Positions 55,201 through 64,000 of a stretch of 64,000 nucleotides of DNA are shown here, in pieces (positions within the stretch are counted from its first letter, which is position 1; each line of letters begins with the position of its first letter). This DNA comes from Symsagittifera roscoffensis (taxonomy: Eukaryota; Xenacoelomorpha; Acoela; Convolutidae), in NCBI RefSeq assembly GCF_963678635.1, contig NC_087063.1, positions 30,516,599 to 30,580,598 of the forward strand. Reading direction: 5' to 3'. The notes under the pieces were generated by a model that saw only the letters and a program-made list of their open reading frames with translations, searched no databases and was not told the DNA's origin. Position numbers and translations under genes: made by a program.

Positions 55201-56977
55201 AACCCAGAATCTTTGCTTAAAAACAAATTTTAAACAATTTGCGCAAATTTTTGGAGATTTAATCTCTATTAAACTTTGTAGGGCTGTGTATGAGGCTGCT
55301 TGTGATTTTTTTTCCTTATCAATTAACAAATTTGTTCCAGCGTAATTCTTCATTATTTCAAAAAAGCCAAAATGACCTATTTTTGGGGTAAAATGTTGGT
55401 CGAGAGTTTCGGAGAAAGAATTACACCATAATAATTCTCATGAAACTCTAAGCAAATTTTGATCTCCTCACTTTTTGTCTAATTTTCACCCATTTTGAGA
55501 AAAACGTGTTTGAAAATTCAAGTTTTGTTCATTTTGTCCAGTTAATTTAAATCAGCACAGTATAATATATATATAAAGGTAAAATTGACAAACATTCAGT
55601 GCTACTTATGTAGCTGGAGGCCTTTCTATTGGTTATTGTTTTCAGTAGTACAATGCTGATTTTAAATTATCCGGACAAAACAATTGAAACTTGAATTTTA
55701 AAACGCGTTTTTCTCACATTGGGTTGATTTTAGACAAAAAATGATTAGGACCAATCTTGCCTAGAATTTTAGCAGAAGTAAAATGGTATTATTTGTTCTG
55801 CGTAATTCGCAGCTCAAATTTTACGCAAAAATTTATCATTTTTTTGCTTTCTGTAGTTACACCAAAATTATAAGTTCAATTTCTGACCAAATTATATCAC
55901 AGCAGGCCTCTTATGTAGCCCAGCAAAGTTTAATATTTAAGAACGGTGTAATCTCCGACAATAGGCGTAAAACGTTCAAAATAGTTCTTATATAAAAAAT
56001 TGGAGTTTTAAATAGTAAAAATGACATTTTTTGGCTATCAGACATTTTTTTGCTATCAGACATTTTTTGGCTATCAAATAAATTTTTTTTTACAAAGTTG
56101 AGAAGTTTTTTATACAAAGGACGCCCTTCCCTTCAGGAATTCGACCCCATGCCGACCCAAAGAGTCCCCCTTGTGTACTATTTAACTATTTTGAGATATC
56201 CATTTTTGGCTGACTTTGGCGCTAATATATATTAATTTTCAGGGGTGAGTGCGCGCCAAAAAAACGCAATTTTTTGGTTAAAATTTTCCAAAAATTGCGT
56301 AAAAATGCCCTTTTTGGCCAGTTTTTTCAAAATTTTGGCAAAAAAAAGGGTCTTTGTACTGCTTTGGAGAGCTCCGAAAATCTATTTGGTCAACCTAAAA
56401 AAAGGTCGACAAAAATTTTGAAATTTTTTTGAAAATCCGCCCCCTCCTTCGAGAAAATCCTAGATCCGTCCCTGAATTACGCCATAATAATTCAGTTAAA
56501 ATTAAAACAATTTTAGTTTTTTAATCATTTTTTGTCTAAAACTAATCCAATTTGAGAAAAAGTCGTTTTAATTTTCAAGTTTTGTTAGTTTTGTCCGGTC
56601 TGGATAATTTAAATCAGCACTGTATTGTGTTTGAAAAACTAGCAGGTGTTTCTATAAAACGAGAAAAAAATTGAAATTATAAACTTCTTCATCCACTATT
56701 TTCGTGATTTCAGCCATAGCAGCTCCTTTCATGCCCAACTTTTGGCTCTACACAGTTTGTAGAACAGGTGTTGGATTGGGCATCCCTGGACTGTACAATG
56801 GTCTATTCACACTCCTGTTTGAGACCCTGGATACGGAAAAGAGGAGCTCGTACTACATTCTCATCATCCAGGGCTGGAGTTCAGGTGTTTTGTTCACGGC
56901 TCTATTTGGCTACCTTTTCCCTAGCTTCATATATTACGAAGTAGCAATGGGCATCGGAACTATACCAGTTGTACTAG
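49215..56977 (+). CDS. SLC22-type (organic ion) MFS transporter, first three exons
   Basis: Exons 49215-49386, 52797-53036 and 56714-56977 join in phase 1 throughout and encode 225 residues of the N-terminal half. The start MGFEDALQRVGSDGLYQR is typical of SLC22 carriers, followed by TM1. A cysteine-bearing extracellular loop (C-N-Y-G-N-G-T glycosylation site, then NYCDNCPSFYE) follows. TM2 leads to the MFS motif DHYGRKPLG in the TM2-TM3 loop, and exon 3 covers later helices with TLLFETLDTEKRSS. Introns 2 and 3 are GT-AG (donors CG|GTTCGT and AG|GTAAGT). Intron 1 fits only as GC-AG (GCAAGT at 49387). Substrate unknown. The rest of the gene lies beyond the window; intron 3 hosts a Gypsy element. 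Confidence 0.88.
49770..50114. mobile_element. hAT-type MITE, inverted copy in SLC22 intron 1
   Basis: Begins near a GGATTTAGGGGGGG run, contains CTGCGTACCCAAAGG, TTTGAGATATTTATTTTTGG and AAAAAAACGCAATTTTTTTGG, and ends CAAAATCCAGATCCGCCCCTG. It follows the 51773-52219 family along its length. The left terminus is altered, and a clean 8-bp duplication is not visible. Confidence 0.65.
51048..52379. mobile_element. TTATAATC-rich MITE, copy 3, split by a hAT-type MITE
   Basis: Starts GCATCCAGTTTCAAGCGTTA and ends TTAAACTTGGATGC. Dense ATAATCAATTATAATTGATT arrays surround the shared centre (CATCTACCGCGGGAATC). The hAT-type element at 51773-52219 plus its 8-bp duplication (455 bp) interrupts the right-hand array; without it the copy would be ~877 bp, close to copy 1 (871 bp). 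Confidence 0.85.
51773..52219. mobile_element. Intact hAT-type MITE with 8-bp target duplication
   Basis: 447 bp, starting CAGGGGCGGATCTAGGATTT and ending AAATCCGCCCCTG, flanked by ATTGATTG on both sides (51765-51772 and 52220-52227). The ends and 8-bp duplication are diagnostic of hAT superfamily elements. No transposase; it must be moved in trans. The interior contains GGCGCCGAAGGCGCC and the GACCCTTTGGGTC block used above to recognise decayed copies. Confidence 0.9.
53233..53345. repeat. Dispersed repeat, second copy
   Basis: Shares the 26-bp identical core and weaker flanks with 45356-45475. It lies in SLC22 intron 2. Confidence 0.6.
54270..54830. repeat. Foldback-family half element
   Basis: Follows 32940-33430 over most of its length: ATCATCCCCCCACACGCCAT, AGACGGATTAAATCTC, GCGTTAATAGCGC, GTTAAAAAGTCGAAATTTG and CCCCGAGCACAAATATTCCG. 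The left part (CAGGGCGAAGCCCTGAATGT) is related to 47928-47950. Confidence 0.7.
55132..55558. mobile_element. Mariner-like MITE, copy near 55.3 kb
   Basis: The left end is GTGCTGATTTAAATTATCC-GGACAAAC and the right end TTTTGTCCAGTTAATTTAAATC-AGCAC. The borders are TA on both sides. The interior includes the TAAACTTTGTAGGGCTGTG and CACCCATTTTGAGAAAAACG blocks. Non-coding, ~430 bp. Confidence 0.75.
55651..56622. mobile_element. Mariner-like MITE carrying a nested hAT-type MITE
   Basis: Starts CAATGCTGATTTTAAATTATC after TA (55649-55650) and ends TAATTTAAATCAGCACTG before TA (56623-56624). Subterminal inverted blocks (AATTTTAAAACGCGTTTTTC and AAAAAGTCGTTTTAATTTTC) mirror each other. The hAT-type fragment occupies about 56120-56474. 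It lies just upstream of SLC22 exon 3. Confidence 0.75.
56120..56474. mobile_element. hAT-type MITE, left-truncated
   Basis: Contains TTCGACCCCATGCCGACCC, TTTTGAGATATCCATTTTTGG, CGCGCCAAAAAAACGCAATT and ends CTAGATCCGTCCCTG. The left terminal repeat is missing. Confidence 0.65.
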
Positions 56978-57279
56978 GTAAGTAAACATCTGGGCAAAGT
57001 TTTTTTTTCAATTTACGTAATTTTTGGTCCACGGTGCAATGAGAGGATCTGAACCAACGCCTAGAATTTCTATATAATAGTAAAATAGGTGCATTTGACA
57101 ATGGTTTTTCTCATTTAAATATTTATTTCCAAGAAGGCACTAAAAAAATTTCGAAACTGTGTATTTAATGTAAATTTTACTGATAAATTTTGCAGATTTA
57201 AAACAAAAGTTTTCGAGACTTAACTTGATTCATCAGTTGCTATTAGATGCCTATTTTAGCTTATTATAAGCCTGTTCGC

Positions 57280-57585
57280 TTGCTTTATTCGCTCGAAATT
57301 TGAATAAGAATCATATTGCAAACCAATTTTTTTTCTCGACACTGAAAAAACTTTTTGATACTATTTAAGAGTGGTTCGAATCGAAACGAAAAGAACTTTA
57401 AAATGCTATATCAATCGACTCACTCCAGTGATTATATGTGGCATCTGACTTTGCGAGATGAAAAAAAAACTAAAACATATCCGAAGACCAATTCGGAACA
57501 ATAATCGCAGAACAAATCTGAAGCGGATTGTAACAAATTCAATGAATTGATTTAATGATAAATGGTTTGGATGAACTATATCTAA
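57280..57585 (-). pseudogene. Non-LTR retrotransposon fragment
   Basis: It aligns by eye with 9610-9910: TCTCGACACTGAAAAAACTTTTT, GGTTCGAATCGAAACG, and TTATATGTGGCATCTGACTTTGCG all have counterparts in the same order. It is therefore a 3' piece of the same non-LTR family as the one interrupted at 10.2 kb. The second Gypsy element lies immediately after it. Confidence 0.6.
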
Positions 57586-57792
57586 TGTCATGGTATCTAA
57601 ATTTAGTTCAAGTTCCATTTCTAGTTGTGCTACTTAATTCATTTATCTGTCTGGCGCTAACTGGTTTTTAACCTTCGGAGTTTGTCTGTCACCTTCGGAT
57701 GACAGCTATTTTATTGTCTCCGACTAACTTTCTGAACTACGGTTACTTATAAAACAGGATCAAAATTAACACCTCGAAACCGTCTTTTCTCA
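57586..57792 (+). repeat. 5' LTR of the second Gypsy element
   Basis: Contains a TATA box TATAAAA at 57748-57754 and repeated CCTTCGGA motifs. It differs from the 3' LTR at about five positions, including the TATA box, which reads TATTAAA in the 3' copy. Confidence 0.93.
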
Positions 57793-57810
57793 TGGCGCAG
57801 CCAACAGGCC
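57793..57810 (+). promoter_or_regulatory. Candidate primer-binding site of the second element
   Basis: TGGCGCAGCCAACAGGCC abuts the 5' LTR directly. TGG start and position fit a tRNA primer site. The tRNA is not identified. Confidence 0.6.
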
Positions 57811-57874
57811 AAAGTGGGGGAAAAACCCGCTGGGGATTACATCGTTTTGGCCCTCAACGTTTGCAGAGCCACCA

Positions 57875-59377
57875 ATGCTATGGGAGTTTTGGTTCAATCG
57901 TTTTCAATGGGGGATGGTGGCCAAATATAGTATAAACCCAAAGAATTTCTATTATGCCAGTACGTTAACTGCAGCGCAGGTTACAGATTTACCAGTGGAG
58001 GTAGACGGAAAAAATCGCCTGGCGTCGGAGCAAACGCTTATCTCGAACTTGTATTTGTGTCTGGGGGAGAAAGGACAAGATGAGCTACATAAGAGGAAAC
58101 CACACCTGGATTTATCTACAACAAGGTACTCTAGAGTATTGGATACTATTGAAACAGAATTTAAGAAGGAACGGAATGAAACTTACGAGACATTCCAACT
58201 TTTGGCACGGAAGCAACAAATAGGAGAATCGTTGGAACAGTTCCACTCAGTGTTGAGTGGGCTGGCCGCTCGATGTAATTTTGGAGCATTGGAGACCAGG
58301 ATTTTGCGGGATGTTTTCATTGTGAACATGAACAATAGGGAGGCTCAAACAGAGTTATGTCGCTCGACTAAGACACCAGAGGAGGTGTACCGTATTGCAC
58401 TTTCATATGAACGTGGATACAAATATGCTAAGTCATACGGATCGATAAACGGGGGGGCAACAACTAGGGGCACCACCGGTGGAACTGGAGCGTTCCAAAT
58501 CAAGACGGAACCGCTGGGAGCCATCCGAGGAGGATACAGAAACAATAGACAACGGGGCCGTGGATCGTTTAGAGGGCGAGCAGAAATGAGAGGGGGTGGT
58601 TCTAGAAGATGCTATAATTGTGACCAACCCAATTTTACCCCGGAACACCTCACAACTTGTCCAGCCAAAAATGTAACGTGTAACTTCTGCCGAAAAACGG
58701 GACACTACGAGAGGACTTGTAGGGGAAAGCGAAATAATCGGGGAAGACCGGCAGTGGGACTAATCCAAAATCAGGAGGATATGGAAGCTAGTGAAATAGG
58801 CGACGCGGAGGATACTTACTCGCAGCATGAGAATTCCGTTGGCTGGGTTAATACACCGATAAAGAAGCAACAATCGTGGGAGTCGGATAGCTCAGGAGAT
58901 TATGTTGTCATGGCTATCAAATCTCGAAGAGAAACAGAAATAAAAGTGGCCGGCGCCCGACTGCCAATTAAGGTAAATGGAAAGCAAACAAACGTTTGGA
59001 TAGATAGTGGGTCACCGATTTCAATATTCACCATTGGGGAATTGAAACGGACATTGGGCACCGCATGCGTAAATGTAAAGGCACCAGCACCGGAGGACGA
59101 TGAGTTCAGGGATTACGGAAACAACCCCTTACGACTACTAGGAACAATGGACGTATTGTTGGAAACGAACGGATGGGTGACCAACGCGAATATCAGAGTG
59201 ATTGGAGGAAGCAGACCATCTATTTTTGGGAGAGACCTAATGCCAAATCTTGGATTACAGATAGTGCAGAAGACACCGGAGGAGAATGTGATGTCGGTAC
59301 AGAGTGATCAATCTGCGGCCGAGACAACTGAAGTGGAGGATTCACTAGATCACTGGCAGACCTACTTCAGTAAGTAA
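57875..59377 (+). CDS. Gag-protease of the second Gypsy element
   Basis: 500 residues. A capsid-type gag region (about 1-190) is followed by a glycine/arginine-rich stretch. Two zinc knuckles follow: an unusual C246-x2-C249-x8-H258-x3-C262 and a canonical C269-x2-C272-x4-H277-x4-C282. The protease has DSGS at 377-380 and an IFGRDLMPNLG flap/C-terminal motif near 455. It ends at TAA (59375-59377), but the same frame is open again straight afterwards and runs into RT, so the stop separates gag-protease from pol without any frame change. Confidence 0.9.
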   Translation: MLWEFWFNRFQWGMVAKYSINPKNFYYASTLTAAQVTDLPVEVDGKNRLASEQTLISNLYLCLGEKGQDELHKRKPHLDLSTTRYSRVLDTIETEFKKERNETYETFQLLARKQQIGESLEQFHSVLSGLAARCNFGALETRILRDVFIVNMNNREAQTELCRSTKTPEEVYRIALSYERGYKYAKSYGSINGGATTRGTTGGTGAFQIKTEPLGAIRGGYRNNRQRGRGSFRGRAEMRGGGSRRCYNCDQPNFTPEHLTTCPAKNVTCNFCRKTGHYERTCRGKRNNRGRPAVGLIQNQEDMEASEIGDAEDTYSQHENSVGWVNTPIKKQQSWESDSSGDYVVMAIKSRRETEIKVAGARLPIKVNGKQTNVWIDSGSPISIFTIGELKRTLGTACVNVKAPAPEDDEFRDYGNNPLRLLGTMDVLLETNGWVTNANIRVIGGSRPSIFGRDLMPNLGLQIVQKTPEENVMSVQSDQSAAETTEVEDSLDHWQTYFSK

Positions 59378-59399
59378 TTTGAAAATTTTTTTAACAGAG
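59370..59399 (+). other. Stop-containing junction between gag-protease and pol
   Basis: The interval starts GTAAGT (directly after TTCA) and ends TTTTTTTAACAGAG. It contains the TAA, is exactly 30 nt, and lies at a point where the reading frame is identical on both sides. It could be a readthrough stop, a simple nonsense mutation, or a 30-nt mini-intron. Confidence 0.4.
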
Positions 59400-59476
59400 T
59401 CGGAAAAATTAAGAATTATAGGGTTCACGCGGATTTTTTTGAAACGTTAACGCCACTTCAACAAAAAGGACGTAGA

Positions 59477-60352
59477 GTGCCGATCACATTGCACGATAAG
59501 GTCGATAAGGAAATTGATAAACTTTTACGACAAGGACACATTGAAAAGCTGAATGAATGTTCGGATAAGTATTTTGTTTCCCCGGTTGTAATAACAGTGA
59601 AAAAGGACAGATCAGTAAAATTAGCGTTAGAATCCCGGGAGTTGAACAAGCAAGTCCACAAGAATAAATACCAAATGCCGAATATAGAAGAGCTTATGGA
59701 TACGGTAGGACAAACGATAAGCGAACGGAAACCAGGAGATGTATATTTTTCTACTATGGACCTTACGTACGCGTACGTTCAATTACCACTTAGTCCGGAA
59801 ACGAGCGTGCAATGCAATTTTTCGCTGGTGGGAGGAAAATCAACGGGCACGTATCGTTTTCAAACGGGGTTCTACGGCCTTACAACCATGCCAGCGGAAC
59901 TTCAAAGAGTGATTGATACAATCCTTTTGGAATTTTCGCAGGCGCATGCTTTTATTGATGACATTTTGGTGGTCACCAAAGGTACGGAGATTGAGCATAT
60001 CTCGACAGTTGAGAAAATTTTGAGGAAGTTGGATCGCGAGAGTATGTCACTTAAGCTCACAAAATGCCAATTTGCGCGGAGAGAGTGTGAATGGTTGGGA
60101 CACAAAATAACTCGTACCGGAATAACACCGCTCGTCCGAAAAACGGAACCGATCGAATCGCTAAAAGCACCAAAAACTGTGTCACAACTTAAATCTTTTG
60201 TGGGCTCCATTCACAGCTTGCACAAATATCTTCCGGCGCTTGCGGAATCATCAGCGTCATTGCGCCCACTATTAAGCCGGAAAAACGATTATATTTGGAG
60301 TGATGAATGTCAAATATCATTCGAAAACCTGAAAAAGCAGTGGCTAACATAG
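59477..60352 (+). CDS. Reverse transcriptase of the second Gypsy element
   Basis: The frame is open from 59378; the GTG at 59477 is not a real start. The RT begins near VPITLHDKVDKEIDKLL and carries PVVITVKKD, the STMDLTYAYVQLPL block and FIDD at 159-162 (F in place of the usual Y). The thumb and connection run to SRKNDYIWSDECQISFENLK. The frame then ends at a TAG while RNase H continues in an overlapping frame from about 60307, so a frameshift of recent origin lies in 60307-60352. Confidence 0.9.
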   Translation: MPITLHDKVDKEIDKLLRQGHIEKLNECSDKYFVSPVVITVKKDRSVKLALESRELNKQVHKNKYQMPNIEELMDTVGQTISERKPGDVYFSTMDLTYAYVQLPLSPETSVQCNFSLVGGKSTGTYRFQTGFYGLTTMPAELQRVIDTILLEFSQAHAFIDDILVVTKGTEIEHISTVEKILRKLDRESMSLKLTKCQFARRECEWLGHKITRTGITPLVRKTEPIESLKAPKTVSQLKSFVGSIHSLHKYLPALAESSASLRPLLSRKNDYIWSDECQISFENLKKQWLT

Positions 60353-61407
60353 TAGAACTTCGGCATTTTGATATACACCGGGACACAAAAATTGTGTGTG
60401 ACGCTAGTCATAACGGGCTCGGAGCGGTTCTTGAGCAACTAAATTCCGACGGCTGCCGGCCGATATCGTTCGCGTCCCGGTATTTAAACGAGGCAGAGAA
60501 GAATTATTCAACTAATGAATTAGAAATGCTGGCAGTTGTGTGGGGGGCGGAATATTTTCGCAACTATGTGCTGGGAAGAAAATTTTTAATAGTTACGGAC
60601 CATAAGGCACTAGTATCATTGCTAAATGGAAACAACAAAAAGAACAAAACAATGTTCAGCAGATTAACAAGATGGTTAGATCGCCTTATACCGTTCGATT
60701 TTCAAGTAGAGCATAAACCCGGAGCAAAAATTGGACTTGCCGATTATCTATCAAGACATCCCAGTTTGGAACCTCAACCGGTTAGCACCTACGACAGTAT
60801 GTTTACGGTGGCAAAAATTAGCAAAATTAGATCCACCCTCGGATTTGGAAAGGAACTTGTCTCCAAAAATAGACTCGAGTTTCCACCGGATACTAATAAT
60901 AGACGCGTTTGTAATATATCGAATAGGAAACAACCGGTAGAGGGCGAACGATCATGCGATGGAAATTGGACCAATCACAAAGTGACGAATTGCATTTCCG
61001 GCAGGTCAATTAAGTTTAGTAATAATTCAGTTGGGACTATTATTGAAGCTAACTTTAGTTACTTAAATCCTTCAAAAACACTCAAAATTTCTTCAAATTC
61101 TACAACAAACACTCAAAATTCAAAACTTAATTTAACCATGGAAAAAAAAATCAGAAAATTATTGGAACGACACCCTAGCATTAGTAGTAGCGATGAAGTA
61201 GAGGAGATTGATGTGGATATGCAGGCGGTTACAACAGAAGTCCGGAGCACTAAAACAAATACTATTTTTCCATTCCTTCGGTTTACCCTGGTGAAAGTTA
61301 TCCACCGGTTAATCCGGAAAATAAAGTTATGTCCATCATTCCGAGAAATTGCAAAATCGTCAGTAAACAAACCGCTCTTCCCGAATTGTTCAATTTTCGA
61401 TTCATAG
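60307..61407 (+). CDS. RNase H and linker of the second Gypsy element
   Basis: RNase H shows CDASHNGLGAVL (D32), NELEMLAVVWG and TDHKAL, followed by KPGAKIGLADYLSRHP. The remainder to residue 366 is a serine/asparagine-rich tether with VEEIDVDMQAV. It overlaps the next frame (61329 on), another frameshift site. The start shown is the first ATG in this frame; the protein is really a continuation of RT. Confidence 0.88.
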   Translation: MSNIIRKPEKAVANIVELRHFDIHRDTKIVCDASHNGLGAVLEQLNSDGCRPISFASRYLNEAEKNYSTNELEMLAVVWGAEYFRNYVLGRKFLIVTDHKALVSLLNGNNKKNKTMFSRLTRWLDRLIPFDFQVEHKPGAKIGLADYLSRHPSLEPQPVSTYDSMFTVAKISKIRSTLGFGKELVSKNRLEFPPDTNNRRVCNISNRKQPVEGERSCDGNWTNHKVTNCISGRSIKFSNNSVGTIIEANFSYLNPSKTLKISSNSTTNTQNSKLNLTMEKKIRKLLERHPSISSSDEVEEIDVDMQAVTTEVRSTKTNTIFPFLRFTLVKVIHRLIRKIKLCPSFREIAKSSVNKPLFPNCSIFDS

Positions 61408-61706
61408 AATCACAATATAATTCAGATCCACAATTACAAGCCATTATCGAATTAATTAAATGTAAAGACCCTCAGTTACACTCAAAAATTGCAGCGTTGG
61501 GTAAGTACTTTGCGCAGTATACGCAGGACTTTCACGTAAGAGACGGATGCCTGTGGATGGATGAGAGGCTGGTAATCCCTAACACTTTGCAAGCGGCGGT
61601 GGCTAATAGGTTACATTATTATCACCACGGCAAATCAAGTATGTACGACGCGGCTAAAGACATCTGGTACCCGTACATGTTCCGTAACCTAGCAACTATT
61701 GCCTGA
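61329..61706 (+). CDS. Integrase N-terminal zinc domain, ends at a premature TGA
   Basis: Contains FRFIESQYNSDPQLQAI, a LWMDERLVIP block, and HHYH-GKSSMYDAAKDIWYPYM with the zinc-binding histidines. TGA at 61704-61706 interrupts the frame just before N-C-Q-E-C, the zinc-binding cysteines, which continue in the same frame. This nonsense mutation inactivates integrase. Confidence 0.85.
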   Translation: MSIIPRNCKIVSKQTALPELFNFRFIESQYNSDPQLQAIIELIKCKDPQLHSKIAALGKYFAQYTQDFHVRDGCLWMDERLVIPNTLQAAVANRLHYYHHGKSSMYDAAKDIWYPYMFRNLATIA

Positions 61707-61739
61707 AATTGCCAGGAATGCACATTAGCGGGTAAGAAC

Positions 61740-62969
61740 TTGAAAAATATGTGTTCGAAGAATGATATCGGGAAAATACCTGAGCCAAGGGAACCGAATG
61801 ATTCGGTACAACTGGATTTTTGGGGGCCCATTAACTACTTGAAGGAGTCTAAAAAGTATGTTTTGATGGCGGTGGATCGGTTCTCACGTTGGCCATCAGC
61901 TATGGTCTGTAATTCTAACCGATCGGATAAAATTATTAAATTTTTAATAGCATACATAATTGCCCATGGAGTTCCGCGCCAAATTCGAGTTGACCAAGGC
62001 ACAAACTTTATGTCTATGAAAGTTAGGGCATTTTGTCAAGAACAAGGAATTGAAATCCTCATCTCGCCAGTGATTGATCATAGGGCAACAGGATGTGTCG
62101 AACGCACGATTGGCAGCATCAAGAATTCAGTACTTACGTATGCGCGGGAGGATAAACCGGAACCCTTGGATCGAATGGTCGAAAAAGCCCTCGGAGCTTT
62201 AAGATTTGTTAAAAACGCCGCCCTCAACATAACACCGTTCGAAGCGCACCACGGCCGGGAAGCTAACACCGTTCTCAGAAATTTGACTAAAAAGCCTACT
62301 TTACGGAACCCAAATTGGGAAAATGTAATACGATCTAAATCTGCATGTTTAGATGAACGAGACCCAATCGCCCAAGCAATGCCGGAGCCTATGGATACCA
62401 ACTGGGGAATCCGATCGGACACTGAGTACGACCTGAAAAATAGGCGAAAACCCCTGAAATTGGCCGATGACCAGGCCACTAACCAGGATGACGAGCCTGG
62501 AATTGTGCGGGCACCAAGTGACCCAGTAGAAATACCACCGGCAGTGGTGATGCAGAGGACCGGGGAGCGTAGGTATAGACCATTAATTTCGGACATAGTT
62601 AATCAAAGTAAGCATACTATCGAAATGAGTAATGGTGCTGTGCTTAGAAAATTGGGAGTAGCACTAAAAAAAGCTAAAGTTCCAAAGAAACGGGCACCGG
62701 GACAAATCGCGGCACCACCAACGCCAGGGGACCTAAAGAGAAAGTTACTGACGCGAGGTAACCAGCCAAGCAGCTCCAAAGGCACCAGGGGAACTTTCCA
62801 TAGCACCAGGGGAAAGAAGTCACGATTCCAAAATTTGGAATTCGCGGAGGATCAGTTGCCACTAATCACATCGAAGCAAGCAAAACAGACAAGTGGGGGA
62901 ACAAACTTGGGGAAGAGGGACAAGGAACGTCTAGTGGGGGACAGGATCAAATACAATCTGAAATCATAA
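61740..62969 (+). CDS. Integrase catalytic core and C-terminal region
   Basis: Same frame as the preceding piece. D26 (QLDFWGP), D85 (VDQGTNF) and E121 give a D-x58-D-x35-E triad. Also visible are TPFEAHHGREAN and an extended basic, proline-rich C-terminal half (KKAKVPKKRAPGQ ... RKLLTRGNQPSSS). The ORF ends at 62969; the true C-terminus is probably encoded in the next frame. Confidence 0.88.
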   Translation: MKNMCSKNDIGKIPEPREPNDSVQLDFWGPINYLKESKKYVLMAVDRFSRWPSAMVCNSNRSDKIIKFLIAYIIAHGVPRQIRVDQGTNFMSMKVRAFCQEQGIEILISPVIDHRATGCVERTIGSIKNSVLTYAREDKPEPLDRMVEKALGALRFVKNAALNITPFEAHHGREANTVLRNLTKKPTLRNPNWENVIRSKSACLDERDPIAQAMPEPMDTNWGIRSDTEYDLKNRRKPLKLADDQATNQDDEPGIVRAPSDPVEIPPAVVMQRTGERRYRPLISDIVNQSKHTIEMSNGAVLRKLGVALKKAKVPKKRAPGQIAAPPTPGDLKRKLLTRGNQPSSSKGTRGTFHSTRGKKSRFQNLEFAEDQLPLITSKQAKQTSGGTNLGKRDKERLVGDRIKYNLKS

Positions 62970-63298
62970 CGACTCGACCTAGTAATTACGAGACAGCGAC
63001 AGACTACACAATCGCACGCGAGCAGGAAACCGCAATTAACCAAAGGAAGGGAGATACCAGAGGAGTCACACCACAGGAGACGGAACTCGAGGCGGAGCAT
63101 ATTCCAGAAATTCCAGAAACCAAAGAGAAAAAGCGGGGTCGGAAACAACGACTTGTTTCCTACTCAAGTCAGGATTCAGCTAGTTCACTGGATGAAACTA
63201 GTTCTAGACGGTCAGGAAGAAAACGAACCGCAGTAACTAAGATGGGGGCAGTCATGATCGATAATATCCAAAAGACGGATAAGTCAGGAGCCAAATGA
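62970..63298 (+). pseudogene. Out-of-frame C-terminal tail of pol
   Basis: A different frame is open from about 62968 to TGA at 63296-63298. It has the same basic, charged composition (RREQ-type, EKKRGRKQRL, SRRSGRKRTAVTK). The SGRKRTA end resembles the short basic tail motif of Gypsy integrases. A frameshift near 62965 separates it from the core. Confidence 0.6.
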
Positions 63299-63516
63299 AA
63301 AGGAGGAGAAAAAGAAGTATGAGTAACAAACTTATATAAACAATTTACAAAACTGTCATATGTACGTCCAGGGAGAGGGCATGCTGCGAAACGGCAAAAA
63401 CTCAAAAGTTTGTGTTTTAAAGGTGTTGTAGTTGATTCACAAAACTTGTCATTAACCCTATTGATTACTGTTAACATCGATGCATTGGATACGTGATTAA
63501 AGTCATTAATTTTTAC

Positions 63517-63527
63517 AAGGAGGGAAA
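63517..63527 (+). promoter_or_regulatory. Polypurine tract of the second element
   Basis: AAGGAGGGAAA abuts the TGTCAT start of the 3' LTR, the expected plus-strand primer. Confidence 0.75.
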
Positions 63528-63734
63528 TGTCATGTTATCTAAATTTAGTTCAAGTTCCATTTCTAGTTGTGCTACTTAATTCATTTATCTGTCTGGCGCT
63601 AACTGGTATTTAACCTTCGGAGTTTGTCTGTCACCTTCGGATGACAGCTATTTTATTGTCCCCAACTAACTTTCTGAACTACGGTTACTTATTAAACAGG
63701 ATCAAAATTAACACCTCGAAACCGTCTTTTCTCA
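63528..63734 (+). repeat. 3' LTR of the second Gypsy element
   Basis: Same length as the 5' copy (207 bp) with about five substitutions. It is followed by CTAA. Confidence 0.93.
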
Positions 63735-64000
63735 CTAATTTAGTTTAATATAAAAAATCAAAAAAATAATTTTTAAAAAATAATTGTGGTTTCTGCGATT
63801 TGCAGAGAATCTATGAACGGCAATGCAGTCTGTATAAGCATAGTTCGCTTCTCTTATTTTCACATTCCAGACTGAGCTATTTTGTCGAATGAAGCTCTTT
63901 TTTTTCTGATTGACCAAAGCAGTCAGAAAAAAGTGTCACTAACACCAATCAAAAGAAAAAAGGAGAAAAAGTCAAAAACTTGTTGTCAAACTGATAAGTT
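63735..64000. other. SLC22 intron 3, nothing recognised
   Basis: AT-rich, no exon or repeat end seen before the window closes. Confidence 0.4.

Larger units (their letters stand above)
57586..63734 (+). mobile_element. Second Ty3/Gypsy element, 6.1 kb, defective
   Basis: 207-bp LTRs (57586-57792 and 63528-63734) begin TGTCAT, end TTCTCA and differ at about five positions (~2.4%). Both flanks carry CTAA (57582-57585 and 63735-63738). Gene order is gag-protease, RT, RNase H, integrase, with no envelope. Frames are interrupted after protease (stop), after RT, after RNase H, within integrase (TGA at 61704) and near 62965. It lies in SLC22 intron 3 in the same orientation as the gene. Confidence 0.95.

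Noticed and set aside
59370..59397. 28-nt intron using the first AACAG acceptor
   Set aside because: Joining there shifts pol into a frame that stops within about 20 codons; only the 30-nt version keeps the frame.

Overview
This is a gene-poor, AT-rich stretch of an animal nuclear genome. Spliced genes carry introns of 76 nt to several kb, and most of the rest is transposon sequence. No marker here fixes the phylum. Two host genes are recognisable: a complete four-exon calmodulin-like gene (34468-36948, +) and the first three exons of an SLC22-type major facilitator transporter (49215-56977, +) that runs off the window. Two isolated candidate exons lie near 2.9 kb (-) and 4.0 kb (+).

The centrepiece is an 18,903-bp LTR element at 10253-29155. 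Its two 410-bp LTRs look identical and it is flanked by the 4-bp duplication AGAT. It sits inside a dead non-LTR reverse transcriptase on the opposite strand. It carries Ty3/Gypsy-type gag-protease-RT-RNase H and DD35E integrase. After these comes about 6 kb of tightly overlapping extra reading frames: two small membrane proteins, a 378-codon frame with no ATG, an envelope glycoprotein, an overlapping frame with a PTAP motif, and a 601-residue protein of unknown kind. A consensus 79-nt intron follows the last stop codon. This is best read as a recently mobile retrovirus-like element with an unusually large accessory region. Pol has two single-base frame breaks and the envelope may have a third; each can be explained by one base lost in a short homopolymer, so either recent decay or assembly error is possible.

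A second, smaller Ty3/Gypsy element (57586-63734; 207-bp LTRs; duplication CTAA) lies in the third SLC22 intron. It is broken by several frameshifts and stops.

The remaining space is filled by non-autonomous and dead DNA transposons: a hAT-type MITE (CAGGGGCGG ends, one copy with a perfect 8-bp duplication), a TTATAATC-rich element with GCATCCA ends (three copies), a TA-flanked mariner-like MITE, FLYWCH-MULE transposase pseudogenes, a foldback family, and several small elements whose inverted ends are made of short tandem units. Nested insertions are frequent. About 1-2.2, 4.2-5.3, 7.3-9.5, 29.5-32, 33.4-34.4 and 46.6-47.6 kb show nothing I can assign.
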